Origin: Caballeronia megalochromosomata
GTDB lineage: Bacteria; Pseudomonadota; Gammaproteobacteria; Burkholderiales; Burkholderiaceae
Reading direction: 5' to 3'
NCBI GenBank assembly: GCA_001580565.1
Contig: LRBF01000096.1
Location: forward strand, 25,939-89,938
Length of the DNA stretch: 64,000 nucleotides
Below the pieces are notes generated by a model that did not search any database, had not been told where the DNA came from, and worked only from the letters and a program-made list of their open reading frames with translations. Of the stretch, positions 35,184 to 45,099 are shown piece by piece. Both the position numbers and the translations under genes were made by a program. Numbering within the stretch: position 1 is the stretch's first letter; the number at the start of each line of letters is the position of its first letter.

Positions 35184-36911
35184 TCAAGATTCGCGCAGCG
35201 GGCGTTGCAGGTCCAATACTGTTTTGCTGGATCGTGAGACCGAATTCCTATCGATGACGACGCCCGCGCGCTCGCGGTCCCAGCAGTCGGCGGTGATGCC
35301 TTCGGCGCGCAGGCGATACTTCTCGACGCGCTCGCTCGGCGTCTTCGGCAGGCTGTCGCGAAACGCGACGTAACGTGGAATCGCGAAGTACGCGAGACGC
35401 GGCTCGCACCAGCGGATCAGCTCGCATTCCGACAACTGCTCGCCGCGTTTCAGCACGACGACGGCCTTGACGTCGTCTTCACCGAGTTCCGATGGCACGC
35501 CCACCACGCACGATTCGAGCACGGCCGGGTGCGCGCCGATCACGGCCTCGACTTCGAACGATGAAATGTTTTCGCCACGCCGCCGCAGCGCCTGCTTCTT
35601 TCTATCGACGAAGTGGAAATAGCCGTCTTCATCCTGTCGCGCAAGATCGCCCGTGTGCATCCACAGATTGCGGAACAGGTCGAGCGTTGCTTCGGAATCC
35701 TTGTAATATCCGCTCGTGCCAAGATGCGGGCGTTGTGGGCGCACGACCAGCTCGCCCGTCTGTCCTTGCGCGACTTCGTTGTCGAGATCGTCGACGACGC
35801 GCACGTCGTAGCCCGTGATCGCCTTGCCGCACGCGCCTGCGCGACGCTCGTCGTAGGGATTCACGAGACAGCTGCTGCATTCGGTCATGCCGTACAGTTC
35901 GAGCAGCCGCGTATTGAAGCGCGCCTCGAACGCATGCCACAGATGCGGCGGCGCCGCGGCGCCCACCATCAGGCGCAGCGGATTGTCGGCGTCGAGGGGC
36001 GAAGGCGCCTGCTTCATCAGGATCGACAGCATGCCGCCGATGAATTTCGCCGACGTGCAGTTCCAGCGGCGGCAGTCGTCCAGCATGCGGCTCGCCGAAA
36101 AACGCTCGACGAACACGGCCTGCGCATCCGCGAGGATCGCGGGGCCGGTCGTTCCGTGCGCGCTCGTGTGAAAGAACGGCAGGCCGGTGTAGAGCACGTC
36201 CTCGTCCGTGTAGCGCGCGTACTTCACGGCCTGCGACCAGATTTCGTACCAGTAGTGATGGCTGATCAGCACGCCCTTCGAGCGTCCCGTCGTGCCCGAC
36301 GTGTACGAGATGGTCGACAACTGCCTGAAGTCCACGGACACGCCGGGCGCGGTTTGCGGATGAGACATCAGTTCGTCGAAGTGCAAGGCTTCGCGTCCGG
36401 GCCAGCCCGCGAGATGCGGCAACGCGCGCGCATCCACGACGATCGTGTGACGCAGCTTCGGCAACCGGTCCGCAATCGCACCGAGTGCGTCGGCGTAACC
36501 CGGCTCGACGACGAGCGCGACACAATCGGCATGATCGATCTGATACGCGAGGCCTTCGCCTTTCAGCGCGATGTTGATCGGCACGCATACCGCGCCGATC
36601 CTGTTCAGCCCGAACCACGCGAACAGGAACTCGACGCTGTTCGACAGCATCAGCGCGACCTTGTCGCCGGAACCGATGCCGAGCGCGCGAAAGCCGTTTG
36701 CCGCCCGGTTCGACGACGCGTTCAGTTCCTCGAAGGTGATCACCCGCTCGCGAAACCGGAACACCTCATGATGCGGATGACGCCGCGCCTTGTCCTCGAT
36801 GATGTGCCCGATCACGCGATCCGTCTGCGCGTAGTCCTTCATCGTCCACTCGGACCATCTGCGCCCGGCGCGCTCGAACTTGTCGTCCCACTGACCCATC
36901 GTGTCGCTCAC
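35184..36911 (-). CDS. Acyl-CoA ligase (AMP-forming)
   Basis: 575 residues from GTG 36911, which overlaps the thioesterase stop as GTGA; ATG 36899 is an alternative. ANL-superfamily motifs: P-loop 'SYTSGTTGRSKG', 'ELYGMTEC', hinge 'DRKKQALRRRGENISSFEVE', and the C-terminal Lys in 'PKTPSERVEKY'. The overall pattern resembles CaiC-like ligases. It converts a carboxylate to its CoA thioester with ATP. The last twenty residues are unlike the family and could be a recent C-terminal extension. Enters substrate into beta-oxidation. Confidence 0.9.
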   Translation of the reverse strand: MSDTMGQWDDKFERAGRRWSEWTMKDYAQTDRVIGHIIEDKARRHPHHEVFRFRERVITFEELNASSNRAANGFRALGIGSGDKVALMLSNSVEFLFAWFGLNRIGAVCVPINIALKGEGLAYQIDHADCVALVVEPGYADALGAIADRLPKLRHTIVVDARALPHLAGWPGREALHFDELMSHPQTAPGVSVDFRQLSTISYTSGTTGRSKGVLISHHYWYEIWSQAVKYARYTDEDVLYTGLPFFHTSAHGTTGPAILADAQAVFVERFSASRMLDDCRRWNCTSAKFIGGMLSILMKQAPSPLDADNPLRLMVGAAAPPHLWHAFEARFNTRLLELYGMTECSSCLVNPYDERRAGACGKAITGYDVRVVDDLDNEVAQGQTGELVVRPQRPHLGTSGYYKDSEATLDLFRNLWMHTGDLARQDEDGYFHFVDRKKQALRRRGENISSFEVEAVIGAHPAVLESCVVGVPSELGEDDVKAVVVLKRGEQLSECELIRWCEPRLAYFAIPRYVAFRDSLPKTPSERVEKYRLRAEGITADCWDRERAGVVIDRNSVSRSSKTVLDLQRPLRES

Positions 36912-37777
36912 CCTGATTCACCCTCGATGACCCGCATCAGCCCCTCCTGCATCGCGGTGCCGACGCGCCGTCCATTCTGATACAGCGCACCCGCCCCGAG
37001 CCCGCGATTGTTCGATGCGCACGGCCCGGTCATGTCGTAGTAGAACCACGCGTCGGGACGCACGGGAGCATGGAACCACATCGCGTGATCGAGGCTCGCG
37101 GAGCGCGTGCGGCGGTCCATCGTGCCGTGGCCGCGCGGACGCATCGCCGTGGTCATCAGATCGAGGTCGCTCGCATACGCCAGCACGGCGTGACACAGCA
37201 GCGGATCGTCGCCGCACGGCTCGCGCAATCTGCACCAGAGACCGTTGACGGGTGCCGTGACGCCCGGATCGAGCCAGGGCCGCCACATGTCGCTGCGGCG
37301 CTCGAAGAGCTGCATGATCGTCGAGACGTGCGAGCGGCGCCGCTCCAGCAAGTGGGCTTCGCGCGCGAAGAAATCGGCTTCGGCGGGCATGCGTTCCGGA
37401 GACGGCACGTTTGGCATCAGCGGCAATCGTTCGTGAGAGCCTTCGGCTGCCTGAAACGACGCCGCGCCCATGAACACCACGCGCTCCTCCTGCGTGACGA
37501 CCACACGCCGTGTGCTGAAGCTGCGGCCATCGCGCACGGGCTGCACGTCGAAGCGGATCGGCTTTGTCACGTCGCCGGGATGCACGAAGTAGCCCTGCAT
37601 CGAATGCAGGCCATGTGCCTCGCGCACGGTGCGCCCCATCGCCATGATCGACTGGGCGAGCAGTTGCCCGCCGTAGATGCGACGCACGCCGTCGACGAGC
37701 GACTCGCCCGAGAACACATGACGATGCCCCTCGCGCACGCGCAGTATCGACAGCAGATCGCTCACCGTGACCGCCAT
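36908..37777 (-). CDS. tesB: Acyl-CoA thioesterase II (TesB-like)
   Basis: 289 residues from ATG 37777 with GGGAGGG upstream. Double hot-dog protein: 'RIYGGQLLAQSIMAMGRTV', 'HSMQGYFVHPGD', 'SFSTRRVVVTQ', and in the second half 'LAYASDLDLM' and 'SLDHAMWFHAP', then 'AMQEG' at the end. The Asp, Thr/Ser and Gln positions match the TesB active-site triad. It hydrolyses acyl-CoA thioesters and may recycle CoA or release an acid end product during degradation. Coupled to the ligase by a GTGA overlap. Confidence 0.9.
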   Translation of the reverse strand: MAVTVSDLLSILRVREGHRHVFSGESLVDGVRRIYGGQLLAQSIMAMGRTVREAHGLHSMQGYFVHPGDVTKPIRFDVQPVRDGRSFSTRRVVVTQEERVVFMGAASFQAAEGSHERLPLMPNVPSPERMPAEADFFAREAHLLERRRSHVSTIMQLFERRSDMWRPWLDPGVTAPVNGLWCRLREPCGDDPLLCHAVLAYASDLDLMTTAMRPRGHGTMDRRTRSASLDHAMWFHAPVRPDAWFYYDMTGPCASNNRGLGAGALYQNGRRVGTAMQEGLMRVIEGESG

Positions 37778-37788
37778 GCGCCCTCCCG

Positions 37789-38100
37789 TCAGCCCGGAAT
37801 CGCGACGACGAGGCCATCCAGCTCGGGCGTGATCTCGATCTGGCAGCTCAGGCGGCTGTTGCTACGCGGCTCGCCGAGGCCTTCGAGCATTTCGCGCTCG
37901 ATGTCGCAGGCTTCGCCGACCACGCGCATCCAGGTCTCATCCACATGGACCTCGCAGGTCGCGCAACTGCACGCGCCGCCGCATTCCGCGACGATCCCCG
38001 CGATCATGTTGTCGACGGCGCCCTGCATCACCGAACTGCCGAGCGGCACATCGACTTCCGTGGTTTCGCCGCTCACCTGCACATATTTGACGACTGGCAT
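37789..38100 (-). CDS. 2Fe-2S ferredoxin (putidaredoxin/adrenodoxin type)
   Basis: 103 residues from ATG 38100 (GAGAGGTG upstream). The ligand pattern is Cys 40, Cys 46, Cys 49 ('ECGGACSCATC') and Cys 86 ('LSCQIEI'), which is that of vertebrate-type 2Fe-2S ferredoxins serving P450s. It is 22 bp after the gene of a second ferredoxin reductase, so the island carries two different P450 electron chains. Confidence 0.93.
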   Translation of the reverse strand: MPVVKYVQVSGETTEVDVPLGSSVMQGAVDNMIAGIVAECGGACSCATCEVHVDETWMRVVGEACDIEREMLEGLGEPRSNSRLSCQIEITPELDGLVVAIPG

Positions 38101-38122
38101 TGCACACCTCTCTCTGGCTGAA

Positions 38123-39361
38123 TCAATCGGACTGTTGCTGCGCCGCTTCGAAGAGCGACTTCAATGAAAACGTCTCGTCGGACAGGCGCGCCGCATCGAC
38201 GGCGATGCCTTCTGCGATCAGGCGCTTGCTCTGCATGAATTCCTGCGCGCGGTTGATGCAGTCTGCGGCGACGAGCCGCCCGGCCTTCAGATAGAACGCG
38301 CTGAAGCTGCGGCCCGCGTCGCGTGATCCGCGCACGACGACCTGGTCATACCCCGCGTTGAGACCCGCGATCTGCAGCTTGATGTCGTATTGGTCGGACC
38401 AGAACCACGGCAGCGCGCGATACGGCTTGTCCTTGCCGCACAGTGCCGCGGCGGCGGCCTTCGCCTGCTCCGTCGCATTGGGCACCGATTCGAGCCGGAT
38501 GCGGCCGTAATACGGCGACGGATGCATCGAGCAATCGCCGGCCGCGACGATGTCCGGGTCCGAGGTCCGCGCGCACGCATCGACCACGATGCCGTTATCG
38601 ATATCGAGTCCGGCCGCCTGCGCGAGCTCGACGTTCGGTACCACGCCCACGCCGACCACCACGAGACTCGCGGGCAGCACGGTGCCGTCGCGCAGCACGA
38701 TCCGCTCGACGTGGGCTTCGCCCTCGAAGCGATCGACCGTCACGCCGGTGCAGATATCGACACCCTCTTCCCGATGCACGCGCTCGAAGAACGCGGACAC
38801 GTCCGGCGCGGTCACGCGCGCGAGCACGCGCGGCGCCATTTCGAGCACGGTCACGCGCATGCCGAGCCGATTGAGCACGGCCGCCGTCTCCAGCCCGATA
38901 TAGCCGCCGCCGACGATCGCGGCATGCGCGCCGGGCCGTACATGCCGGCGAATGCGATCGATGTCCGCGATGCCGCGCAAATAATGCACGCCTTCCAGTT
39001 GCGCGCCCGGCAGAGCCACGGTGCGCACGCGTGTGCCGGTACACAGCGCGAGCTTGTCGTAGGCGAGCGCGCCACCGTCCTGCAACGTCACCGACTTGCG
39101 CTCGCAATCGATGGACACGACCCGCTCGCCGAGACGAAATTCGATGCCGAACTTTCCATAGGCATCGGCCGCGCGGATCAGCAGATCGTTGCTGTCCTTC
39201 TCGCCGAGCAGATACGCCTTCGACAACGGCGGCCGGTGATAGGGCAGATGCGGTTCGTCGCCGATCACGACGATGCGTCCTTCCCAGCCCTCCTGCCGCA
39301 GACTCGGCGCGAGTTGCGCCGCCGCATGGCTCGCGCCGACGATGATGCAGGTCCGCTCCAC
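38123..39361 (-). CDS. FAD-dependent ferredoxin reductase for P450 (second)
   Basis: 412 residues from GTG 39361, preceded at the ideal distance by AAGGAGG; a longer GTG start at 39385 lacks a site. Motifs: FAD loop 'CIIVGASHAAAQLAPSLRQEG' with a GASHAA variant seen in P450 reductases, NAD loop 'AAIVGGGYIGLETAAVL', and 'AAGDCSMHP'. It should reduce the adjacent 2Fe-2S ferredoxin with NADH. It is homologous to but clearly different from the reductase at 31613. Confidence 0.92.
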   Translation of the reverse strand: MERTCIIVGASHAAAQLAPSLRQEGWEGRIVVIGDEPHLPYHRPPLSKAYLLGEKDSNDLLIRAADAYGKFGIEFRLGERVVSIDCERKSVTLQDGGALAYDKLALCTGTRVRTVALPGAQLEGVHYLRGIADIDRIRRHVRPGAHAAIVGGGYIGLETAAVLNRLGMRVTVLEMAPRVLARVTAPDVSAFFERVHREEGVDICTGVTVDRFEGEAHVERIVLRDGTVLPASLVVVGVGVVPNVELAQAAGLDIDNGIVVDACARTSDPDIVAAGDCSMHPSPYYGRIRLESVPNATEQAKAAAAALCGKDKPYRALPWFWSDQYDIKLQIAGLNAGYDQVVVRGSRDAGRSFSAFYLKAGRLVAADCINRAQEFMQSKRLIAEGIAVDAARLSDETFSLKSLFEAAQQQSD

Positions 39362-39391
39362 GATGTCCTCCTTGCTGTTCGTCACCTGCGC

Positions 39392-40555
39392 TCACGCGCC
39401 CACGGCAGGCCATGCGCCGCCGGAGCGCCCGAGCACTTCGCCGTTGTGTTCGCCGAGCATCGGCGGCGAGCGGTCGATGTGCGTCGGCGTGCCGGAGAAA
39501 TTCAGCGGGTTGTTGATGATCCTGAATTCGCCGCCCTTCGGATGCGGCAACGTCTTCAGCAGCTTGTCGACGACGTGCGGATCGCTGAACACTTCGGGCC
39601 AGGTGCGCACCGCGCCGTAGATCGCGCCCGCCGCCGAGAGCCGCTCCTCCCACGCGTCGAGATTGCGTGTGGCGAAGATCGCGGCGAGCCGTTCGTTGAC
39701 GAGTTCGCGGTTGGCGAGGCGCGCCGCCTTCGTCGCAAAGCGTGAATCGGTCTTCAGTTCGGGCGCATCGAGCGCATCGCACAGCACCTGCCAGAACTTG
39801 TCGTTGATCGTGATGATCATGATGTCGCGGCCGTCGGACGTCGCGTACGTGTTGTTCGGCACGATGTCCCAGTGCTGGTTGCCCATGCGCGATGGCGTCT
39901 TCGCAGTCAGATCGAAATACACGTCGCGCGGCACCTGGCTGAAGATGCTCGCGTCGAGCATCGACAGATCGACACGCTGGCCTTCGCCCGTGCGCTCGCG
40001 TGCCTGCAACGCGGTGAGCATGCCGATCGCGGCGAGCAGCGCGGTGACGAGATCCGAGAATGGAAAACCGGTCTTGAGCGGCCCGGATTCTTCCGTGCCC
40101 GTGACTTGCATCACGCCCGAAATCGCCTGGATGATCATGTCGAGCGCGGGACGGTTGCGGTCGCGCCCGTTGCGGTCGAAGCCCGAGATCGAGCAATAGA
40201 CGAGACGCGGATTCAGTTCGCGCAGCGCTTCATAGCCGATGCCGACACGTTCCGTGAAGCCGGGACGGAAGTTTTCGACCAGCACGTCGGCCTCGGCGGC
40301 GAGCGCGCGCGCGGCGGCCTGGCCTTCCTCGGTCTTCAGATCGAGCACGATGCCGCGCTTGTTGCGGTTCACGCCGAGAAAGAATGCGCCGTCGCCGTTG
40401 AGCGTGGTCTCGCCCGAACGGCGGAACGGGTCGCCCTCCGGCTGCTCGACCTTGATCACGTCGGCGCCGCAGTCGCCCAGCATCATCGTCGCGAACGGGC
40501 CGGTCATCATCTGCGTGAAGTCGAGCACCTTGAGGCCCTGCAGCGCCGTTTTCAT
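39392..40555 (-). CDS. Family III CoA-transferase (CaiB/BaiF)
   Basis: 387 residues from ATG 40555, overlapping the enoyl-CoA hydratase stop (ATGA) and preceded by AGAAGGA. 'GLKVLDFTQMMTGPFATMMLGDCGADVIKVEQPEGDP' at the N-terminus, 'NRNKRGIVLDLK', and 'PFSDLVTALLAAIGML' with the catalytic Asp identify the family. Works beside the hydratase and dehydrogenase of the beta-oxidation block. Confidence 0.9.
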   Translation of the reverse strand: MKTALQGLKVLDFTQMMTGPFATMMLGDCGADVIKVEQPEGDPFRRSGETTLNGDGAFFLGVNRNKRGIVLDLKTEEGQAAARALAAEADVLVENFRPGFTERVGIGYEALRELNPRLVYCSISGFDRNGRDRNRPALDMIIQAISGVMQVTGTEESGPLKTGFPFSDLVTALLAAIGMLTALQARERTGEGQRVDLSMLDASIFSQVPRDVYFDLTAKTPSRMGNQHWDIVPNNTYATSDGRDIMIITINDKFWQVLCDALDAPELKTDSRFATKAARLANRELVNERLAAIFATRNLDAWEERLSAAGAIYGAVRTWPEVFSDPHVVDKLLKTLPHPKGGEFRIINNPLNFSGTPTHIDRSPPMLGEHNGEVLGRSGGAWPAVGA

Positions 40556-41418
40556 GCCTTTTCCTTCTCGGTGTAGAACGCTTCGCGCTCGTGGTTCGAA
40601 GCGCGCACGCCCTTGTCGCGGCGCTGCTTCATGAAGTTGTATTCGTCGGATTCGTAACGTACGTTGGTTGCGAGCGCGTGCAGCACGTGACCGTAAGCGA
40701 ACTGGCTCGCGATACCGAGCGAATCCATCGCGAGATTGGTCGCCGCCTTGCCGATCACGATGCCGTCGCGCGGCAATCGCACGATGCGCTCCGCCCATTC
40801 CTCACCCGCGTCTTCGAGCGATGCGAGCGGCACGACCTTGTTGACGAGGCCGTTGGCGAGACACGTCTGCGCGTCCCACACGTCCGCCATCAGCAACAGC
40901 TCGCGCGCCTTGCGCGGACCCATTGCCATCATTTCCCAAGCGGCGAAGTAGGCTGCGCCCGAAAGCCCAAGTTTTTGTTCCGGATGCCCCATCTTCGCCG
41001 TGTCGGCCGCGATCACGAGATCGGAGCCCTCCGCGAGATACAGTCCCGCGCCGAGGCAATAGCCCTTCACCAGCGTGAGCGTCGGCTTCAGAAACTTGAA
41101 GATGCGCTCGAAGCGTTCGATATAGCGCTTGTCGTGCAAGAGCCGCGCGCGCTGGCTCGGCTTGCGCGGACGGCCCTTGTCGTCCAGCGTCGTTGCGCCG
41201 TATTCGGTGCCGACTTCCGCGAGATCGTGCCCGGTGCTGAAGTCGTCGCCCGCACTGCGAAGCACCACCACGCGCACATCGTCGTCGGCTTCGGCGCGGT
41301 CGTAGCCGTCCATCAGCTGATCGAGCATGGCGCTCGTCATCGCGTTCTTCTTTTCCGGGCGATTGATCGTGATATAGGCCCGGCCCTCTTTCGCCACGTA
41401 GTCGATGCTGCCTGTCAT
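40552..41418 (-). CDS. Enoyl-CoA hydratase/isomerase (crotonase family)
   Basis: 288 residues from ATG 41418. Crotonase motifs: 'AYITINRPEKKNAMTSAM', oxyanion-hole segments 'FSTGHDLAEVG' and 'KGYCLGAGLYLAEGSDLVIAAD', and 'GHPEQKLGLSGAAYFAAW', where the Glu of HPE matches one catalytic acid while the other position is less clear. It could hydrate, isomerise or cleave an enoyl-CoA. Context (CoA-transferase, acyl-CoA dehydrogenase) fits side-chain degradation. Confidence 0.88.
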   Translation of the reverse strand: MTGSIDYVAKEGRAYITINRPEKKNAMTSAMLDQLMDGYDRAEADDDVRVVVLRSAGDDFSTGHDLAEVGTEYGATTLDDKGRPRKPSQRARLLHDKRYIERFERIFKFLKPTLTLVKGYCLGAGLYLAEGSDLVIAADTAKMGHPEQKLGLSGAAYFAAWEMMAMGPRKARELLLMADVWDAQTCLANGLVNKVVPLASLEDAGEEWAERIVRLPRDGIVIGKAATNLAMDSLGIASQFAYGHVLHALATNVRYESDEYNFMKQRRDKGVRASNHEREAFYTEKEKA

Positions 41419-41434
41419 GTGTCTTCTCCCGTTC

Positions 41435-42934
41435 CTAGTTATTCAGGTTGATCGCGACCGCCTTGACCTCGGTGTACAACTCGATGGCCTCGAAACCGCG
41501 CTCGCGGCCCCAGCCCGATTGCTTGTAGCCGCCGTACGGCAAGGTCGCGTCGGGCGACGACAGCGCATTCACGTTGACGATGCCCGCCTGCATGCGGCGC
41601 GCCATCTTGTGCGCACGGCCGATGTCCTTCGTCCAGATGCTCGCCGCGAGCCCATAAGTCGATGCGTTCGCGGTGGCCGCGATGCGGTCGAGGTCGTCGT
41701 CGTCGTCGAAGGACATCGCGCACAGCACCGGCCCGAAGATTTCTTCGTCGTGCACCTTCATGCCGGGCTTCACGCCCGTCAGCACGGTGGGCTGCACGAA
41801 GAAGCCGCGCTCGCCCGACGCGCCGCCGCCCGCGTACAACGTCGCGCCTTCTTCCTGCCCGCTATGGATGTAGCCCGCCACGCGGTCGAGCTGGCGTCGC
41901 GAGATCACCGGGCCCATGTCCGTGCCCGCATCGAGGCCGTGGCCCATCTTCATGCCGTTGGCGCGCTTCGCGATCAGGTCGAGCATCGGTTCGAACGCGC
42001 GCTCGTGAACGTACAGTCGCGAGCCCGCGGCGCAGATCTGCCCGGCGTGAAAGAAGATCGATGAACACACGCCCGCCGCGGCCGCTTCGAGGTTCGCGTC
42101 GGGGAACACGATCACCGGCGACTTGCCGCCCAGTTCCAGCGAGACCCGCTTCAGGTTGCCGGTTGCCGCCTGGAGAATGCGCCGTCCCGTCTCGCCGGAA
42201 CCCGTGAACGCGACCTTGTCGACACCCGGGTGCGCGGCGATCGCCGAGCCCACCGGATTGCCGAAGCCCGTCACGATGTTCAGCACACCCGGCGGAATCC
42301 CCGCTTCCAGCGCAAGCTCGCCGAGCCGCAGCGCCGTGAGCGGGGTCTGCTCCGAAGGCTTCATCACGATCACGCAACCCGCCGCGAGCGCGGGCGCGAT
42401 CTTCCACATCGCCATGTTGAGCGGAAAATTCCACGGGATGATCTGCCCGACCACACCCACAGGCTCGCGCAGCGTGTAGGCGTGCCATTCTCCGGGGAGC
42501 GAAACGTTGGGCGTCTCGCCGCCCATCTTCGTCGTCCAGCCCGCCATGTAGCGCAGCATCTCGACGATACCGGGCACGTCGCCGTTACGGCAGAACGGCA
42601 GCGGCTTGCCGCTGTTGATGCATTCGAGCTGCGCGAGCTCGTCGGCGTTGGCTTCGATCAAATCGGCGAAGCGAAGCATCATGCGCGTGCGCGCCGAGGG
42701 CGTGACCTTGCGCCACGCGCCTTCCAGCGCGCCGCGCGCCGCCGCGACAGCGCGATCGACGTCGCTGGCCGTGCCTTCCGCGACCGTGGCGATCACATCA
42801 CCCGTCGCGGGGTCGAGGATCTCGGTGCGCTTGCCGCCATCGGATGCGATCATGCGGCCGTCGATCAGCAACTGATGCTCGCGCGACAGAAAGGCGCGTG
42901 CCGCCTCTCCCAGCGCGGGATGAAAATTGGTCAT
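41435..42934 (-). CDS. NAD(P)-dependent aldehyde dehydrogenase
   Basis: 499 residues from ATG 42934 with GAAGGA upstream; an in-frame ATG at 42970 overlaps the preceding stop (TGATG) and is an alternative. ALDH motifs: 'PWNFPLNMAMWKIAPALAAG', 'FTGSGETGRRI', general base in 'LELGGKSP', and nucleophile Cys in 'FFHAGQICAAGSRLY'. Resembles betaine/phenylacetaldehyde-type dehydrogenases. Converts an aldehyde, possibly from P450/SDR oxidation, to the acid taken by the CoA ligase. Confidence 0.92.
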   Translation of the reverse strand: MTNFHPALGEAARAFLSREHQLLIDGRMIASDGGKRTEILDPATGDVIATVAEGTASDVDRAVAAARGALEGAWRKVTPSARTRMMLRFADLIEANADELAQLECINSGKPLPFCRNGDVPGIVEMLRYMAGWTTKMGGETPNVSLPGEWHAYTLREPVGVVGQIIPWNFPLNMAMWKIAPALAAGCVIVMKPSEQTPLTALRLGELALEAGIPPGVLNIVTGFGNPVGSAIAAHPGVDKVAFTGSGETGRRILQAATGNLKRVSLELGGKSPVIVFPDANLEAAAAGVCSSIFFHAGQICAAGSRLYVHERAFEPMLDLIAKRANGMKMGHGLDAGTDMGPVISRRQLDRVAGYIHSGQEEGATLYAGGGASGERGFFVQPTVLTGVKPGMKVHDEEIFGPVLCAMSFDDDDDLDRIAATANASTYGLAASIWTKDIGRAHKMARRMQAGIVNVNALSSPDATLPYGGYKQSGWGRERGFEAIELYTEVKAVAINLNN

Positions 42935-42969
42935 GTCAGAGTCCTTCGAGGTCAATGGAGTGGTCCGCA

Positions 42970-44112
42970 TCACTTGCCGAGCAGTTGCCGCGCGATGATC
43001 AGCCGGTGAATCTCGTTGGTGCCTTCGAGAATCTGGTTCAGCTTCGCGTCGCGCATGAAGCGCTCGACGGGATATTCGGTCGAGTAGCCGTATGAGCCGT
43101 GCACCTGAACGGCTTCCAGCGCGACTTCCATGGCGACATCGGTGACGAAGCACTTCGCCATCGACGAAAGCAGCGTGAGGCGGCTCGTGTCGCCGGCGTC
43201 GATTTCCTGCGTGCTCGTGTAGAGCAGCGTGCGCGCGGCCTCGATCTTCATCGCCATGTCGGCGAGCTTGAACTGGATCGCCTGAAAATCGCCGATGCGC
43301 CTGCCGAACTGGCGGCGGTCCTTCGCGTAGCGCACGGATTCGTCGAGCGCGGCCTGGGCGAGCCCGAGCGACGACGCCGCGACCGATGGCCGGTTGAGGT
43401 CGAGAATCTTCATGCAGGCCTTGAAACCGTTGCCTTCCTCGCCGAGCAGGCAGTCGGCATCGACGCGCATGTTCTCGAAGAACATCTGATAGCTCGGCGA
43501 GCCGTGCCGCCCCATCTTCGTTTCCTTGCGGCCGATCTTGAGCCCCGGCGTTTTCGTGTCGACGAGAAACACGCTGATGCCTTCATGTCCGCGCCCTTCC
43601 GAGGTGCGCGCGAAGACGAGCATCGTGTGCGCCTGCGCGGCCCAGGTGATCCAGCTCTTCTGCCCGTCGATTACGTACGAGGCGCCGTCGCGGCGCGCCA
43701 CTGTGCGGATCGCGGAGACATCCGACCCGGCCTCCGGCTCCGTGATCGCCACGCACGAGATGGTGCGGCCCTTCGCGGCTTGCGGCAGATAACGCTGTCT
43801 CTGCGCGTCGGTGCCGAAGTGCAGCAGCGGCAGAATGAGCCCGATCGAATTGTTCGCGCACAACGTCGACGCCGCGAGCGATACCTTGCCGATCTCCTCC
43901 TTGGCGATGCACACCGAGGTCAGATCGCCGCCCGGGCCGTCGTATTCTTCCGGCACCCACATCTGCAACAGGCCGAGATCGCCGAAGACCTCGACGAGCG
44001 TTTCCGGGAAATCGCGCGTCTCCTCCATTTCGGCGACGAGCGGCCGCACCTGTTCGTCGGCGACCCTGCGGACCATGTCGCGCAGCATCTCCTGTTCTTC
44101 GCTGAACTTCAC
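42970..44112 (-). CDS. Acyl-CoA dehydrogenase
   Basis: 380 residues from GTG 44112 (GAGGAG upstream). '[17 protein letters not shown]' FAD-binding strand, '[12 protein letters not shown]', and the catalytic base Glu 363 in '[16 protein letters not shown]' are all present, so it should be active. Introduces a 2,3-double bond into an acyl-CoA and hands electrons to ETF, encoded at 49827-51505 on the opposite strand. Confidence 0.93.
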   Translation of the reverse strand: MKFSEEQEMLRDMVRRVADEQVRPLVAEMEETRDFPETLVEVFGDLGLLQMWVPEEYDGPGGDLTSVCIAKEEIGKVSLAASTLCANNSIGLILPLLHFGTDAQRQRYLPQAAKGRTISCVAITEPEAGSDVSAIRTVARRDGASYVIDGQKSWITWAAQAHTMLVFARTSEGRGHEGISVFLVDTKTPGLKIGRKETKMGRHGSPSYQMFFENMRVDADCLLGEEGNGFKACMKILDLNRPSVAASSLGLAQAALDESVRYAKDRRQFGRRIGDFQAIQFKLADMAMKIEAARTLLYTSTQEIDAGDTSRLTLLSSMAKCFVTDVAMEVALEAVQVHGSYGYSTEYPVERFMRDAKLNQILEGTNEIHRLIIARQLLGK

Positions 44113-44136
44113 GTTGTTCTCCTCATGTGCGCCGCG

Positions 44137-45075
44137 TCAGGGCTGGGTCACGTCGCGAAAGCCGAGCGCGCGCATCGCGGGCTCGTCGGTGACGCGTATC
44201 AGTTGCGCGTGTTCCGACAGGCTTTCGAGCGTGAACGCGTGCCAGCAGGGAATGGCGATCACGTCGCCCCGCGTGAGCTCGACCGCGCCGAGCGGTTCGA
44301 CGCTCACCCGTACATGACCGCTCATCACCGTGTACAGGTTGTTGTCGATGCGCGGCCGCTCGTCCCGTCGCGCGCCGTGCGCAAGGCCGATCGCGTGCAC
44401 GCCGATCGTGTTCAGGCACGTCGTGTCGAGCGCGAACGTGCCGTGTTCGCGCGCGCCGCGCTCCAGGTCGGCGCGCTTGTGCCGCATCGGCGAATCCGGT
44501 GCGTGCGCCGTCACGGGCTCGTTGCGTTGCGGATGATCCTCGAAGAACATGCATTCGAGGTTCTGCACGAGCGGCACGTCGAGGAAGTCGATCCAGAAGG
44601 CGGGCTCGTCACCGAAGTTACTGTGACCATGCCAGTGCCACGAGGGCGTGAGCACCACGTCACCGGGCGCAACGTCGATCTGCACGCCGTTGACGATCGT
44701 GAACGTGCGCTCCCCTGCGTCGAGAATCAGCCGCAGCGCGTTCGGCGAATGGCGGTGCGAGCGCGCAGTCTCGCCCGGCAGCACGAGCTGATAGGCCGCC
44801 ACCAGATTCCGGCAGGTCGGATAGATGTTGTCGGCGATCGGATCGACCATGATCAGATTGCGCCGCTCCGCCTGCTCGGGCGAGACGAATGCGCAGGCGG
44901 CGTCGAGCGCGGCGCGCGCATCCGCATGGCGCCATACGGCGGGCACGAAGCGCGGGCGCGGCGCGGGCCACATCTGCGGCGCTTTCTTGGCCCAGCCCGG
45001 CGAGAACGCGCGGGCCTGCAAGTCATCGAAATAGCCATCGGGCGCGCGCGGCGGCTGCGTGAGCGTGTGTGACAT
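44137..45075 (-). CDS. Gentisate 1,2-dioxygenase-like bicupin ring-cleavage enzyme
   Basis: 312 residues from ATG 45075 (GGAGG upstream). The first cupin has His 107 and His 109 ('SHRHSPNALRLIL') and a later His in 'TPSWHWHGH' (His 149 probable), the Fe(II) ligands of gentisate, salicylate and 1-hydroxy-2-naphthoate dioxygenases. A second, weaker cupin occupies the C-terminus ('VMSGHVRVSV', 'GDVIAIPCWH'). It should open the ring of gentisate or a substituted analogue between the carboxylated carbon and its hydroxylated neighbour. Followed by an FAH-family hydrolase and preceded by an aromatic hydroxylase, a standard order. Confidence 0.88.
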   Translation of the reverse strand: MSHTLTQPPRAPDGYFDDLQARAFSPGWAKKAPQMWPAPRPRFVPAVWRHADARAALDAACAFVSPEQAERRNLIMVDPIADNIYPTCRNLVAAYQLVLPGETARSHRHSPNALRLILDAGERTFTIVNGVQIDVAPGDVVLTPSWHWHGHSNFGDEPAFWIDFLDVPLVQNLECMFFEDHPQRNEPVTAHAPDSPMRHKRADLERGAREHGTFALDTTCLNTIGVHAIGLAHGARRDERPRIDNNLYTVMSGHVRVSVEPLGAVELTRGDVIAIPCWHAFTLESLSEHAQLIRVTDEPAMRALGFRDVTQP

Positions 45076-45099
45076 TACTGTCCTCCGTTCATGTGTTCG

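Noticed and set aside
35203..35229. Further match to the CCAATACTGTTTTG motif
   Set aside because: It lies inside the 3' end of the acyl-CoA ligase coding sequence and is looser than copies A to C, so it was not counted as a site.
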